Positions 56,690 through 64,000 of a stretch of 64,000 nt of DNA are shown piece after piece. This DNA is from BACL27 sp964203235. GTDB lineage: Bacteria > Actinomycetota > Acidimicrobiia > Acidimicrobiales > Ilumatobacteraceae. The stretch is from assembly GCA_964203235.1 (NCBI GenBank), contig CAXNLE010000001.1:248001-312000 (forward strand), in the 5' to 3' direction. Both the position numbers and the translations under genes were made by a program. The number at the start of each line of letters is the position of its first letter. Position 1 is the stretch's first letter. The notes below the pieces were generated by a model. The model was given only the letters and a program-made list of their open reading frames with translations, was not told where the DNA came from and made no database searches.

Positions 56690-57760
56690 ATGTTTCGTTA
56701 CGGATTCAGAGTCGTTGCGCTTGCCATCGTAGTTTTCATCGGCTACTCGAATTTTCCGTTAACTGCAAGCAACTCGACTTCAGACACTCCGCGTCAATCA
56801 GTTGGGGCTAATCCGAAGTATGCAGCGTTGGCAGCCGAAGTTGGTGCGCAATCGGCATCATGCATGGTCGTACAAGAAGGCAAAACAATTGTCGGAGAGT
56901 GGTATTGGGCAGATAGAACACCTCAGACGCTGTCTGAGGGTTTTTCAACAATGAAGTCAGTAACAGCAACATTGATAGGGATTGCGCAAACGCAAAAAAA
57001 ATTGAACATCAATCAAAAAGCTTCTGATTTCATAAAAGAATGGAAGGGAACTGGCAGCGAATCAGTAACAATTCGACAGTTATTGTCAATGACTTCTGGA
57101 CGTCGAGAAGTCTTTAACGGCAACCCTCTGGCAGATAATGAGTTAATTGCAATAAATATTGGCCAAGAAACAACACCGGGTACAGATTGGCGTTATACGA
57201 ACACGACTTTGCAAGTTCTCGAGACGGTGCTTGAAAGAGCAGTGGGTGGCTCGGTCAAATCATTTGCAAAAAAGAATTTGCTTACTCCTCTCGGGATGAA
57301 ATCAAAATTTTCCGAAGACGGCGGGTCAAATATGTTCATGTTCGCGTTCTGGGAAACTTCGTGTCGAGATCTAGCAAAACTCGTCCAGTTATATTTGCAG
57401 AACGGCAAGTGGAATAACAAACAAATTTTGTCGACAGAGTTTGTCAATGATGCTCGAACTTCGTCTAGCGCGCTCAACCAAAACTACGGACTTTTGTGGT
57501 GGCTAAATCGTGCAGGCACAACCAAATCAACTTCGGCGAATGCTCAAACTAGAAACGGTCCGCGTCATCAGAGTGCACCACTAGACATGTTTGAAGCAGT
57601 CGGCGCTTGCGGTCAGTCGGCGATGGGTTTTCCGACTCAGAACTTGATTGTTACATTCATGCGGACAAAGACGCTGTTTGGTGCCTTAGGTTGCGGTAGC
57701 GATTCACAAACAAGTGCTCTCAACAAAATGGGTTCGAGAGTTTTTGAACTAGTCAAATAA
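56690..57760 (+). CDS. Beta-lactamase-family serine hydrolase (class C-like, secreted)
   Basis: This 356-residue serine hydrolase starts at ATG 56690 (the TTG six bases upstream is less likely). It has an N-terminal signal-like helix (about residues 6-22), followed by the penicillin-binding fold: nucleophile loop STMKS with SxxK near residue 87-91, YTN, and in place of the KTG/HTG triad the sequence GACGQ. The class is wide (esterases, peptidases, beta-lactamases); the loss of the usual triad makes antibiotic hydrolysis unlikely. A cell-envelope esterase or peptidase role is only a guess. Confidence 0.82.
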   Translation: MFRYGFRVVALAIVVFIGYSNFPLTASNSTSDTPRQSVGANPKYAALAAEVGAQSASCMVVQEGKTIVGEWYWADRTPQTLSEGFSTMKSVTATLIGIAQTQKKLNINQKASDFIKEWKGTGSESVTIRQLLSMTSGRREVFNGNPLADNELIAINIGQETTPGTDWRYTNTTLQVLETVLERAVGGSVKSFAKKNLLTPLGMKSKFSEDGGSNMFMFAFWETSCRDLAKLVQLYLQNGKWNNKQILSTEFVNDARTSSSALNQNYGLLWWLNRAGTTKSTSANAQTRNGPRHQSAPLDMFEAVGACGQSAMGFPTQNLIVTFMRTKTLFGALGCGSDSQTSALNKMGSRVFELVK

Positions 57761-57786
57761 ACATTGAGCTTTAGAATAGGTTGAAA

Positions 57787-58617
57787 TTATCTGCCGGCAA
57801 CAAGCACGACAAGACCCAACACGACGACTGTTGCTGAAGTGAGTCGGCGTTTGTGATCGTCTTCTTTAAGGTATTTCCAGCCGGCTAGTGCGGCAATAAC
57901 CACGCTTGACTCGCGCATTGTGGCGACGTAGCCTACTGGCGCGAGTGTGAATGCATAGACCACCATTGAATAAGCAATTATCGACATAGTGCCACCAAAG
58001 GCCGCTGGTCTCCATTGTGCGGCGAGAAATGTTTTAAGTTCTCTTGCACGCGTAATCAACGCCCAAATTGTGATGGTTATTGCGCCGCTGACGAAAACAC
58101 TTAGTGCGAATGCAACAGCATCTGAGTTGCGCGCGCCGTGAGCATCGACAACCGAATATATGCCGATCGTTCCTGCTACTCCGAGCGCCGGCCAAATATT
58201 ATTCATCGGCTGACCTAAAACAAGAACCCAAAGTCCAAAGATAACTATCGCGATGCCGCCCATACTCAGAACTGAGAGATCGTCGCCTAAGAAAATTAAC
58301 CCCAAGACGGCTGAACTGAGTGCGCCAGCACCGCGAGCAATCGGATATGTCAGTGAGAAATCATTTTTGTCGTATGCCCTCGCCAACAACAAAACATACG
58401 GCAAGTGTCCGCATCCACTAAAAATAGACCACCACCAAGCAATATTTGGCTGGCCGTAAATAATTGTCCAGCCAATAAGTCCGATTAGCGCGAGTAAACC
58501 TGCGAAAACAAATTGACTCCACAATGCGAGAAATCGATCGCCGGTTTGTTTGACGACGATGTTCCATGTTGCATGTAATACTGCTGCCAAAAGAGCGAGG
58601 ACGGCGGCGAGAATCAC
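57787..58617 (-). CDS. EamA family (drug/metabolite) transporter
   Basis: The 276-residue protein has ten membrane segments in two repeats of the EamA type, with the HATWNIVVK helix-1 motif and PIARGAGALSSAVLG near the middle of the first half. I start at GTG 58617, six bases after TATAGT, rather than ATG 58635. It exports or imports small metabolites; the substrate is unknown. It is divergent from murI, and the two promoters share about 90 bases. Confidence 0.85.
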   Translation of the reverse strand: MILAAVLALLAAVLHATWNIVVKQTGDRFLALWSQFVFAGLLALIGLIGWTIIYGQPNIAWWWSIFSGCGHLPYVLLLARAYDKNDFSLTYPIARGAGALSSAVLGLIFLGDDLSVLSMGGIAIVIFGLWVLVLGQPMNNIWPALGVAGTIGIYSVVDAHGARNSDAVAFALSVFVSGAITITIWALITRARELKTFLAAQWRPAAFGGTMSIIAYSMVVYAFTLAPVGYVATMRESSVVIAALAGWKYLKEDDHKRRLTSATVVVLGLVVLVAGR

Positions 58618-58623
58618 ACAGCG

Positions 58624-58629
58624 ACTATA
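58624..58629 (-). promoter_or_regulatory. -10 element of the EamA gene (leaderless)
   Basis: TATAGT on the minus strand, six bases, then GTG at 58617. Confidence 0.5.
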
Positions 58630-58693
58630 AAGCATTTACTCATGTGGTGCATTGGCCGATGCGAGTTGACAGATTTCAATGTTGATTACGGCG

Positions 58694-58699
58694 TAGCGT
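58694..58699 (+). promoter_or_regulatory. -10 element of murI (leaderless)
   Basis: TAGCGT, eight bases, then ATG at 58708. It supports the shorter murI start. Confidence 0.5.
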
Positions 58700-58707
58700 T
58701 GTCGGAG

Positions 58708-59544
58708 ATGAATATTCAGGTTGATCACCCGATTGGGATGTTTGATTCTGGTTTTGGGGGCCTGACAGTCGCTCGTGCGTTGATTGACATGATGCCAAAT
58801 GAGAACCTCGTTTATATCGGCGACACGGGACGTTATCCGTATGGCAATAAATCTGCCAGCGATGTTCGTAACTTTGCCCGCGAAATCGCAAACAGTTTGG
58901 TGCACGACTTCAATGTCAAAATGATTGTCGTTGCGTGTAACACTGCTGCATCTGTTGCGTTGCTTGAATTGCAAAGTTCGCTTTCTGTGCCCGTGATCGG
59001 TGTTGTTGAGCCGGGCGCACGAGCACTAGTTCACGCGACAAAAAACAACTGCGTGGCCGTTATCGGCACAGTCGGAACTATTGCTTCGGGCGCATATGAA
59101 AATGCAGTCGCCAGTGCATCGATTGAGGTCGATCGCAAAGTTTCACTAACAGCAACTGCTTGCCCCGGTTTTGTTGAGTTTGTTGAGCGCGATGAAACTT
59201 CTGGCAAAGCCGTTACAGAGTTAGCCGAGAAGTTGCTCGCACCAATACGCAACGCTGGAGTTGACGCGTTGTTGTTGGGGTGCACGCACTACCCATATCT
59301 GAGTGAGGTGATCGGGCAAGTAATGGGGTCTGGTGTGAAATTAATCAATAGTGCTGATGCAACGGCATCGGTGGTTCGCGAAGCGCTGGCGAAAAACAAA
59401 ATTGCTCGTAACGTTGATTCAGGCGTGCCGAGAGAGCGGGGTTCGCACGAGTTTTATTCGTCGGGCGATATTCGGCATTTTGCCGAGCTCGGTCGTCGTT
59501 TCTTAGGGCCAGAGTTATCGGTGGCGAAACAATGGCCTAAGTGA
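58708..59544 (+). CDS. murI: Glutamate racemase
   Basis: MurI makes D-glutamate for peptidoglycan. The 278 residues from ATG 58708 begin shortly before the family N-terminus PIGMFDSGFGGLTVARAL. The two catalytic cysteines are in VVACNTAAS and LLLGCTHYPYL, and YIGDTGRYPYG is the substrate loop. The longer frame from 58642 adds 22 residues not seen in the family. It lies 40 bases before rph, probably in one transcription unit with rph and rdgB, the normal order in actinobacteria. Confidence 0.94.
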   Translation: MNIQVDHPIGMFDSGFGGLTVARALIDMMPNENLVYIGDTGRYPYGNKSASDVRNFAREIANSLVHDFNVKMIVVACNTAASVALLELQSSLSVPVIGVVEPGARALVHATKNNCVAVIGTVGTIASGAYENAVASASIEVDRKVSLTATACPGFVEFVERDETSGKAVTELAEKLLAPIRNAGVDALLLGCTHYPYLSEVIGQVMGSGVKLINSADATASVVREALAKNKIARNVDSGVPRERGSHEFYSSGDIRHFAELGRRFLGPELSVAKQWPK

Positions 59545-59584
59545 TTAACAATAAACTAATAATTCAGCAAAAAATGGAGAGAAC

Positions 59585-60346
59585 ATGACCCGACCAGATG
59601 GACGCCAGTACAACGAACTTCGAAATCTTAGATTCGAGCGCGACTTTACAGAGATGGCAGCTGGTTCTGTGCTCGTCTCATTTGGTAAAACCCGAGTGTT
59701 GTGCACCGCGTCAATAGATGAAGATGTGCCGCGATGGATGAAAGGCAAAAATAAAGGTTGGGTCACTGCAGAATATTCAATGTTGCCTGGGTCGACACCT
59801 GACCGTAATGATCGTGAGGCCGCCAAAGGCAAACAAGGTGGACGCACGATAGAGATTCAGCGACTGATTGGCCGCGCACTTCGCTCATGTTGTGACATGA
59901 CACTGCTTGGCGAGCGTCAAGTGATTGTCGACTGTGATGTGTTGCAAGCCGATGGCGGCACGCGCACTGCGAGCATTTGTGGTGCTTACATTGCATTGCA
60001 TGATGCTTTGACTCGTGTGATGCAAAACGGTCTGATCAAGACACATCCGTTGCATTCACTGTGTGCCGCAGTCAGTGTTGGTATTCACAATGGTCAGCCT
60101 GTATTGGATCTTCCTTATGTTGAAGATAGTTCTGCTGAAGTTGATATGAATGTCGTGATGTTGCAAAGTCATGCTGGTGGCGACGCAAAATTTGTTGAAG
60201 TGCAAGGCACTGCCGAGGGTGCAGCATTTAGCCAAACGCAACTAACAGATCTTTTGTCGTTGGCAACAAACGGACTAAACGAAGTATTTGCGTTGCAGAC
60301 ACAAATTCTTAAAGTTGCGCCAACACCAAGACCGCAGCAAAAATAA
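59585..60346 (+). CDS. rph: Ribonuclease PH
   Basis: RNase PH trims the 3' ends of tRNA precursors by phosphorolysis. The 253 residues show RPDGRQYNELR at the start, the phosphate-binding RTIEIQRLIGRALR, DCDVLQADGGTRTAS with the catalytic and metal-binding aspartates, and DLPYVEDSSAEVDMNVV. The ATG has a good Shine-Dalgarno (GGAG, nine bases upstream), unlike most genes here. The stop codon is one base from the rdgB start. Confidence 0.96.
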   Translation: MTRPDGRQYNELRNLRFERDFTEMAAGSVLVSFGKTRVLCTASIDEDVPRWMKGKNKGWVTAEYSMLPGSTPDRNDREAAKGKQGGRTIEIQRLIGRALRSCCDMTLLGERQVIVDCDVLQADGGTRTASICGAYIALHDALTRVMQNGLIKTHPLHSLCAAVSVGIHNGQPVLDLPYVEDSSAEVDMNVVMLQSHAGGDAKFVEVQGTAEGAAFSQTQLTDLLSLATNGLNEVFALQTQILKVAPTPRPQQK

Positions 60347-60347
60347 A

Positions 60348-60932
60348 ATGTTGCGCGTCGCTTGCGCATCTGCGAACCCGCATAAGGTAGCCGAAATTTT
60401 TGATCTAATGGGTGGTGTGATCGAGCTGATCGCTAGGCCGTCTGACTTGATTGAAACCCCAGAGACAGAGTCAACGCTCGTAGGCAATGCGCGACTGAAG
60501 GCTGCAGCTGTTTGTCTCGCGACTGGGTTGCCTGCGCTTGCAGACGATACAGGGCTTGAAGTTGATGCTTTAGACGGCGCACCTGGAGTATTGACTGCAC
60601 GATTCGCTGGGGCTAATGCAACCGACGCCGAAAATCGTACGAAGATGCTGAGTGAACTTTTAAGTAAACCTCGCACTGCCAGATTTAGGACCGTTGCTCT
60701 CTTACTTTTTGGAGATGGTCGAGAAATTATTGCTCAAGGTGTTTGCGAAGGCTCAATTGCAACTTCTCAACGCGGTGAGCGCGGGTTTGGATACGACGCG
60801 ATTTTTATTCCAAGTCTTGGCGATGGGCGAACTTTCGCCGAAATGAGTATTGAAGAAAAGCATTTGCTTTCTCATCGTGGTCTAGCTTTTAGGGCGCTTG
60901 CAAAAAGTCTTGAAGATCTACCAACCGCGTAG
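60348..60932 (+). CDS. rdgB: Non-canonical purine NTP pyrophosphatase (RdgB/HAM1)
   Basis: RdgB removes dITP, XTP and similar damaged nucleotides. The 194 residues from ATG 60348 begin with the SANPHK motif (SxNxxK) and have ADDTGLEVDALDGAPG, GYDAIFIP and the SHRGLAFRAL end, all family signatures. The upstream frame from 60288 lies inside rph and is not used. Its end overlaps the end of the convergent aldolase-like gene by 15 bases. Confidence 0.95.
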   Translation: MLRVACASANPHKVAEIFDLMGGVIELIARPSDLIETPETESTLVGNARLKAAAVCLATGLPALADDTGLEVDALDGAPGVLTARFAGANATDAENRTKMLSELLSKPRTARFRTVALLLFGDGREIIAQGVCEGSIATSQRGERGFGYDAIFIPSLGDGRTFAEMSIEEKHLLSHRGLAFRALAKSLEDLPTA

Positions 60933-61946
60933 ATCGATTTGCCAACACTCTAAAATTTCATCAGCCCGCGTTGCCCAAGCTACCGAATGCATCGCCATAG
61001 TTGGGTCTATATGTGATGGACGTACACGAAGTTTTTCACCGATATTTGCAAGCCCGATCGCCGAATCTTTATTCGCAACTAGTGTGGTGTGCTCATCGGA
61101 ACAAAATAAAACCTCATAGCCGTCAACAGACGGGTTGCCGTGATCTGTTGTAAGAGATTTGAGACCGACATCAACTACTAGCCAGTCCTTACTGCGTGAG
61201 ATCACCGTGCCAAGTAAGAAACACGCCTGCGCAAACGGAATCTTTAGTTGCGCATAGTGCGTATCCATCAACGCATATGAGCCGGCTTGCAATTCGTTGA
61301 TGCCCGTTTCGTCGTGCATATCCCAGGTGCCGGTGCCGCCGGCCGAAATAATTTCGCCACCAACATCTTGTGCGGCGCGGGCCAGTAAAGTCATCGATTC
61401 GGCAACGCGATTTTTTCGTTTTTCGTCACTGTCGACCATCATCAAGTGGCCTTCGTATCCCATTACGCCGCGAACTGTCATGCCAGCTTTTCGAGCAGTG
61501 TCCGCGAGTTGTCCGGCGAGGTCTGGCGCAATACCGCAACGTGGAAGCCCAACATTGACATCAATTAACACATCACGTAAACCCGCACGTACTGCGGCAT
61601 TCATTGTCTCGAGTGAATCAATCGCGATTGTCACGCGCGCATTTTCTGAAACTTTCGCTAGCGCGCTCAGCCGGTCTCCGTCGAGAACTTCATTTGCGAG
61701 CAAATAATCTGAGCCAACGCCGGCTGCGGCCATGCCAATAATTTCGCGCGGTGTGGCGCAAGTGAAGTTTGTATGACTGTGACTTAGTTGCAGACGCGCA
61801 ATCTCCGTGCACTTGTGCGCTTTCGTATGTGGCCGCAATTTCGAACCAGGATGACGCTCTGCCATTACAGACAAATTTTTTTCAAGCGCGTCAACGTCAA
61901 TTATCAGCGCGGGCGTAGCTAATTCGACAGTTTTACGCGGGTTCAT
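60918..61946 (-). CDS. D-threonine aldolase-like PLP enzyme (fold type III)
   Basis: This 342-residue protein has an alanine-racemase-like barrel with the PLP lysine in RPHTKAHK (near residue 42) and a metal site near the end, RPSHIDPTMAMH. The HxD pair there matches D-threonine aldolase, whereas D-serine dehydratases of this family have HxC, so I favour the aldolase. It cleaves D-threonine (or D-beta-hydroxyamino acids) to glycine and an aldehyde. The ATG at 61946 is five bases from the 3' end of a tRNA gene on the same strand, so the two are transcribed together. Confidence 0.85.
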   Translation of the reverse strand: MNPRKTVELATPALIIDVDALEKNLSVMAERHPGSKLRPHTKAHKCTEIARLQLSHSHTNFTCATPREIIGMAAAGVGSDYLLANEVLDGDRLSALAKVSENARVTIAIDSLETMNAAVRAGLRDVLIDVNVGLPRCGIAPDLAGQLADTARKAGMTVRGVMGYEGHLMMVDSDEKRKNRVAESMTLLARAAQDVGGEIISAGGTGTWDMHDETGINELQAGSYALMDTHYAQLKIPFAQACFLLGTVISRSKDWLVVDVGLKSLTTDHGNPSVDGYEVLFCSDEHTTLVANKDSAIGLANIGEKLRVRPSHIDPTMAMHSVAWATRADEILECWQIDLRGW

Positions 61947-61951
61947 ATTTG

Positions 61952-62024
61952 TGCCGACGGCGAGACTCGAACTCGCACTGGCGGCGTCCTAAGCGCCGTG
62001 CCTCTGCCATTGGGCTACGTCGGC
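61952..62024 (-). tRNA. tRNA, anticodon UAG (Leu), class I shape
   Basis: The 73-nt gene on the minus strand folds into a cloverleaf: acceptor GCCGACG/CGTCGGC, D-arm with GGC pairing and A14-GG, anticodon arm CGGCG-CTTAGGA-CGCCG, and T-arm GCGAG-TTCGAGT-CTCGC. The anticodon is TAG (reads CUA and perhaps CUG), which would be leucine. The variable region is short (five bases), although leucine tRNAs normally have a long variable arm. The CCA is not encoded. The amino acid identity is therefore less certain than the tRNA call. Confidence 0.85.
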
Positions 62025-62076
62025 CTTGCGCCCTAAGAGTAGTGGTTCAAGAGCATTGTTTGACATAATGTAAACC

Positions 62077-63621
62077 TTGACTTCAACAAACACAGCCTCT
62101 CATGGATCGAATAGCGTTTTAGACGCCTCAGCACTGGCAGGCCAACTGGGCCTGGCCGACACGATTGTCGACCAGCAAGCCCTAGACAACAGCGTTGCAC
62201 TTTGTGCCAAAAATAATGTTTTGTTGCCGACATTTGCGCAACTTGCAGACCCTTCGCTGATTGACGCAAATTATGCAAACGGTGTCGACAAGAACGCACC
62301 CGATGCGCGCAACTTATTTCGAGTTCACTGGTATAACAACATGAAAGGTGATCGCGTTGATGTTCCTGACCATGTTGTCTTGCCGACTTCATTAACCGGC
62401 ATTGAGAGTCCGATCATTGTGATGTTCGGCGATCGGTTTCCGATGATTACGGCACACAAAGTTTTGGCTGCGTATTCTTGCTTGGCCCCACGTGTTATTA
62501 CCGGTCAGTTTGACCCGAGTCGACATCGCGCAGTTTGGCCATCGACGGGCAACTATGCACGAGGCGGAGTAGCGATAAGCCGAATTATGGGCTCGCGCGG
62601 TGTCGCAGTGTTGCCTGCCGGTATGTCACAAGAGCGTTTTGATTGGCTAGATAAATGGGTGAGTGACCCGAGTGATGTTATTCGTACGCCAGGCACTGAA
62701 AGCAACGTCAAAGAAATTTATGACGCCTGCAACGAGATGGAAAAAGACCCGAAAAATTTCATCTTCAATCAGTTTTGTGAATTTGGAAATTATGCGGGGC
62801 ACTACGAAGTGACCGGTCGCGCGTTGTCAAGCGTGTTCGAACATGTCAACAAACAACGCAACGGCAAATTACGACTCGTCGCGTTTACTTCGGCGACCGG
62901 CTCGGCGGGCACGATTGGTGCAGGCGACAGACTTAAAGACGACTACGGTACAAAAATTGTTGCGGTCGAAGCACTTGAGTGCCCGACGATGCTAGAAAAC
63001 GGGTTTGGAGAGCACAACATTCAAGGTATTGGTGACAAACATATTCCGTTGATTCATAATGTAATGAACACTGACGTTGTAATCGGTGTTTCAGATCGCG
63101 CAACTGATGAACTTGACGTGATGTTCAACACTGAAGCTGGTTGCAAATATTTAGCTGAGCGCAAAGGTGTGCCAGTTGAAATTGTTGAGACTCTCAAGCA
63201 TTTTGGTTTCTCGGCGATTTGCAATGTGATTGCAGCAATTAAAACTGCAAAACTTCTTGGACTTGGCGCAAACGATGCGCTAATCACGATCGCCACTGAC
63301 GGCGCAGATTTGTATCCAAGTGAGAGAGTCAAAACTATGGCTCGTCGTTTCAACAACTCGTTCAGCGAAATTGATGCCGCTGAAGTATTTGCCGAACACC
63401 TCGCAACTGTCGGTACTGACGCGATGATTGATTGCACCGAACGTGACAGAACACGAATTTTCAATCTTGGCTATTACACATGGGTCGAGCAACAAGGTAC
63501 GCCGCTAGCAGTGTTTGAGGCTCGTCGTTCGCAGTCGTTTTGGCGTGACTTACGCAAGTACCTTCCCGTCTGGGACGAACTCATTGGCGAGTTCAACCGC
63601 CGGGTTGTCGCCGCAAAATAA
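62077..63621 (+). CDS. Fold-type II PLP-dependent enzyme (large cysteine-synthase-like family)
   Basis: This enzyme of about 514 residues has a fold of the tryptophan synthase beta superfamily. The probable PLP lysine is in ITAHKVLAAY (near residue 126), the substrate-binding loop is PSTGNYARGG, and the phosphate loop is SATGSAGTIGAG. It is larger than a cysteine synthase (about 310), with extra segments at the front and back, so it is not a simple CysK. I do not know its reaction. The start is TTG 62077, five bases after TAATGT. It is read toward the right edge with another PLP enzyme five bases downstream. Confidence 0.85.
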   Translation: MTSTNTASHGSNSVLDASALAGQLGLADTIVDQQALDNSVALCAKNNVLLPTFAQLADPSLIDANYANGVDKNAPDARNLFRVHWYNNMKGDRVDVPDHVVLPTSLTGIESPIIVMFGDRFPMITAHKVLAAYSCLAPRVITGQFDPSRHRAVWPSTGNYARGGVAISRIMGSRGVAVLPAGMSQERFDWLDKWVSDPSDVIRTPGTESNVKEIYDACNEMEKDPKNFIFNQFCEFGNYAGHYEVTGRALSSVFEHVNKQRNGKLRLVAFTSATGSAGTIGAGDRLKDDYGTKIVAVEALECPTMLENGFGEHNIQGIGDKHIPLIHNVMNTDVVIGVSDRATDELDVMFNTEAGCKYLAERKGVPVEIVETLKHFGFSAICNVIAAIKTAKLLGLGANDALITIATDGADLYPSERVKTMARRFNNSFSEIDAAEVFAEHLATVGTDAMIDCTERDRTRIFNLGYYTWVEQQGTPLAVFEARRSQSFWRDLRKYLPVWDELIGEFNRRVVAAK

Positions 63622-63626
63622 ATCAA

Positions 63627-64000
63627 ATGCAAGACACCCCGGTCGTTACTGGCTGGCGTTGCTCGGTATGCAACATGAAAGTTTCGATCGACGAAATATT
63701 TTCTTGGCGTTGCCCAAATTCAACTAGTTCTGATCGACATCATGTGCTTGAACTTGAGAGTTCGATAGCGCCACTTCGCAGCAATGGGGACGCGAATCCG
63801 TATATCGCATTTCAGAGATACTTGGCATGGGATGCCTTTGCTGCGTCGCTGGGTCTTGACTTTGCAGCGAGAACAAAAATTATTCGCGATCTTGATCAGG
63901 CCGTGGCAAAAGTTGCTGGTGTTGGTTTTCGTACGACGCCGTTCGCACGTAATGACGCGCTTTCAGATGCACTTGGGTTCAATAATCTTGGTGGTGTGTG
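63627..64000 (+). CDS. PLP-dependent enzyme with N-terminal zinc-ribbon-like segment (3' end outside window)
   Basis: The frame opens at ATG 63627, five bases after the preceding stop, and runs off the right edge; 124 codons are visible. It begins with CSVC (residues 12 and 15) and C29 in WRCPN, a zinc-finger-like start of a threonine-synthase-like PLP family, followed by NPYIAFQRYLAWDAF, then GVGFRTTPFARNDALSDALGF. The PLP domain with its lysine should follow outside the window. It is probably co-transcribed with the preceding PLP enzyme. Confidence 0.75.
   Translation, partial: MQDTPVVTGWRCSVCNMKVSIDEIFSWRCPNSTSSDRHHVLELESSIAPLRSNGDANPYIAFQRYLAWDAFAASLGLDFAARTKIIRDLDQAVAKVAGVGFRTTPFARNDALSDALGFNNLGGV

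Noticed and set aside
1..64000. CRISPR arrays, insertion sequences, prophage genes
   Set aside because: No repeat-spacer pattern, transposase, integrase or structural phage gene was found on either strand.

Overview
The window looks like a chromosomal segment of a free-living actinobacterium, most plausibly a freshwater or marine Acidimicrobiia-type lineage. This is inferred from family content: DUF3499, DUF5719, an FtsE/FtsX pair downstream of prfB, a Mec/CysM pair, a group II truncated haemoglobin, and a tmRNA tag ending in QFALAA. Base composition looks moderately AT-rich, about the mid-40s % GC by eye. Genes are very tightly packed. There are many 4-base ATGA overlaps and almost no long intergenic space. 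No phage, insertion sequence or CRISPR was seen.

Layout. Positions 1-5076: envelope operon (large membrane glycosyltransferase cut by the left edge, DUF5719 protein, anchored thioredoxin-like protein). 5098-8297: ftsH on the minus strand, divergent from DUF3499 and a CPBP protease. 8337-13923: polytopic membrane protein, phosphomannomutase, Trm112-like protein and ahcY; ahcY ends in a three-unit 23-bp tandem repeat that runs into a hairpin. 13970-22132: yczE-type protein, comF, secA, prfB, ftsE, ftsX, crotonase, globin. 22149-24691 (minus): RNA methyltransferase, menB, Stf0 sulfotransferase. 24765-30283: five-gene catabolic operon (aldehyde dehydrogenase, hydroxyacid dehydrogenase, class II aldolase, zinc alcohol dehydrogenase, enolase-superfamily dehydratase).

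30299-38384: a molybdopterin oxidoreductase with no normal start codon lies divergent to a complete-looking his operon (hisI, hisG, a hisD-hisC fusion, hisB, hisH, hisF, hisA; no hisE). The his operon is preceded by a textbook attenuator with a His-rich leader peptide. 38403-46446: SDR, MFS, cupin, an AruI/AruH-like arginine transaminase-pathway pair with a second hydroxyacid dehydrogenase paralogue, a frameshifted DUF2442 gene, a lipocalin-like hypothetical protein and an ATP-grasp protein. 46508-46887: tmRNA. 47001-49986: sulfane-sulfur operon (rhodanese, MFS, persulfide-dioxygenase-like MBL-rhodanese). 50146-54555: three tandem paralogous membrane-anchored SGNH hydrolases. 54600-64000: smpB, mec, cysM, serine hydrolase, EamA, murI, rph, rdgB, D-threonine-aldolase-like enzyme, a tRNA, and two fold-type II PLP enzymes, the last cut by the right edge.

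A feature of the whole window is leaderless expression. Many genes start directly 6-8 bases after a TANNNT (-10) hexamer and have no Shine-Dalgarno sequence. Several of these hexamers reuse the stop codon of the upstream gene. The his leader peptide follows the same rule. The most notable items are the his attenuator, the tandem SGNH trio, the tRNA abutting a coding start, the repeat/hairpin at the ahcY-yczE junction, and the start-codon anomaly of the molybdopterin oxidoreductase.
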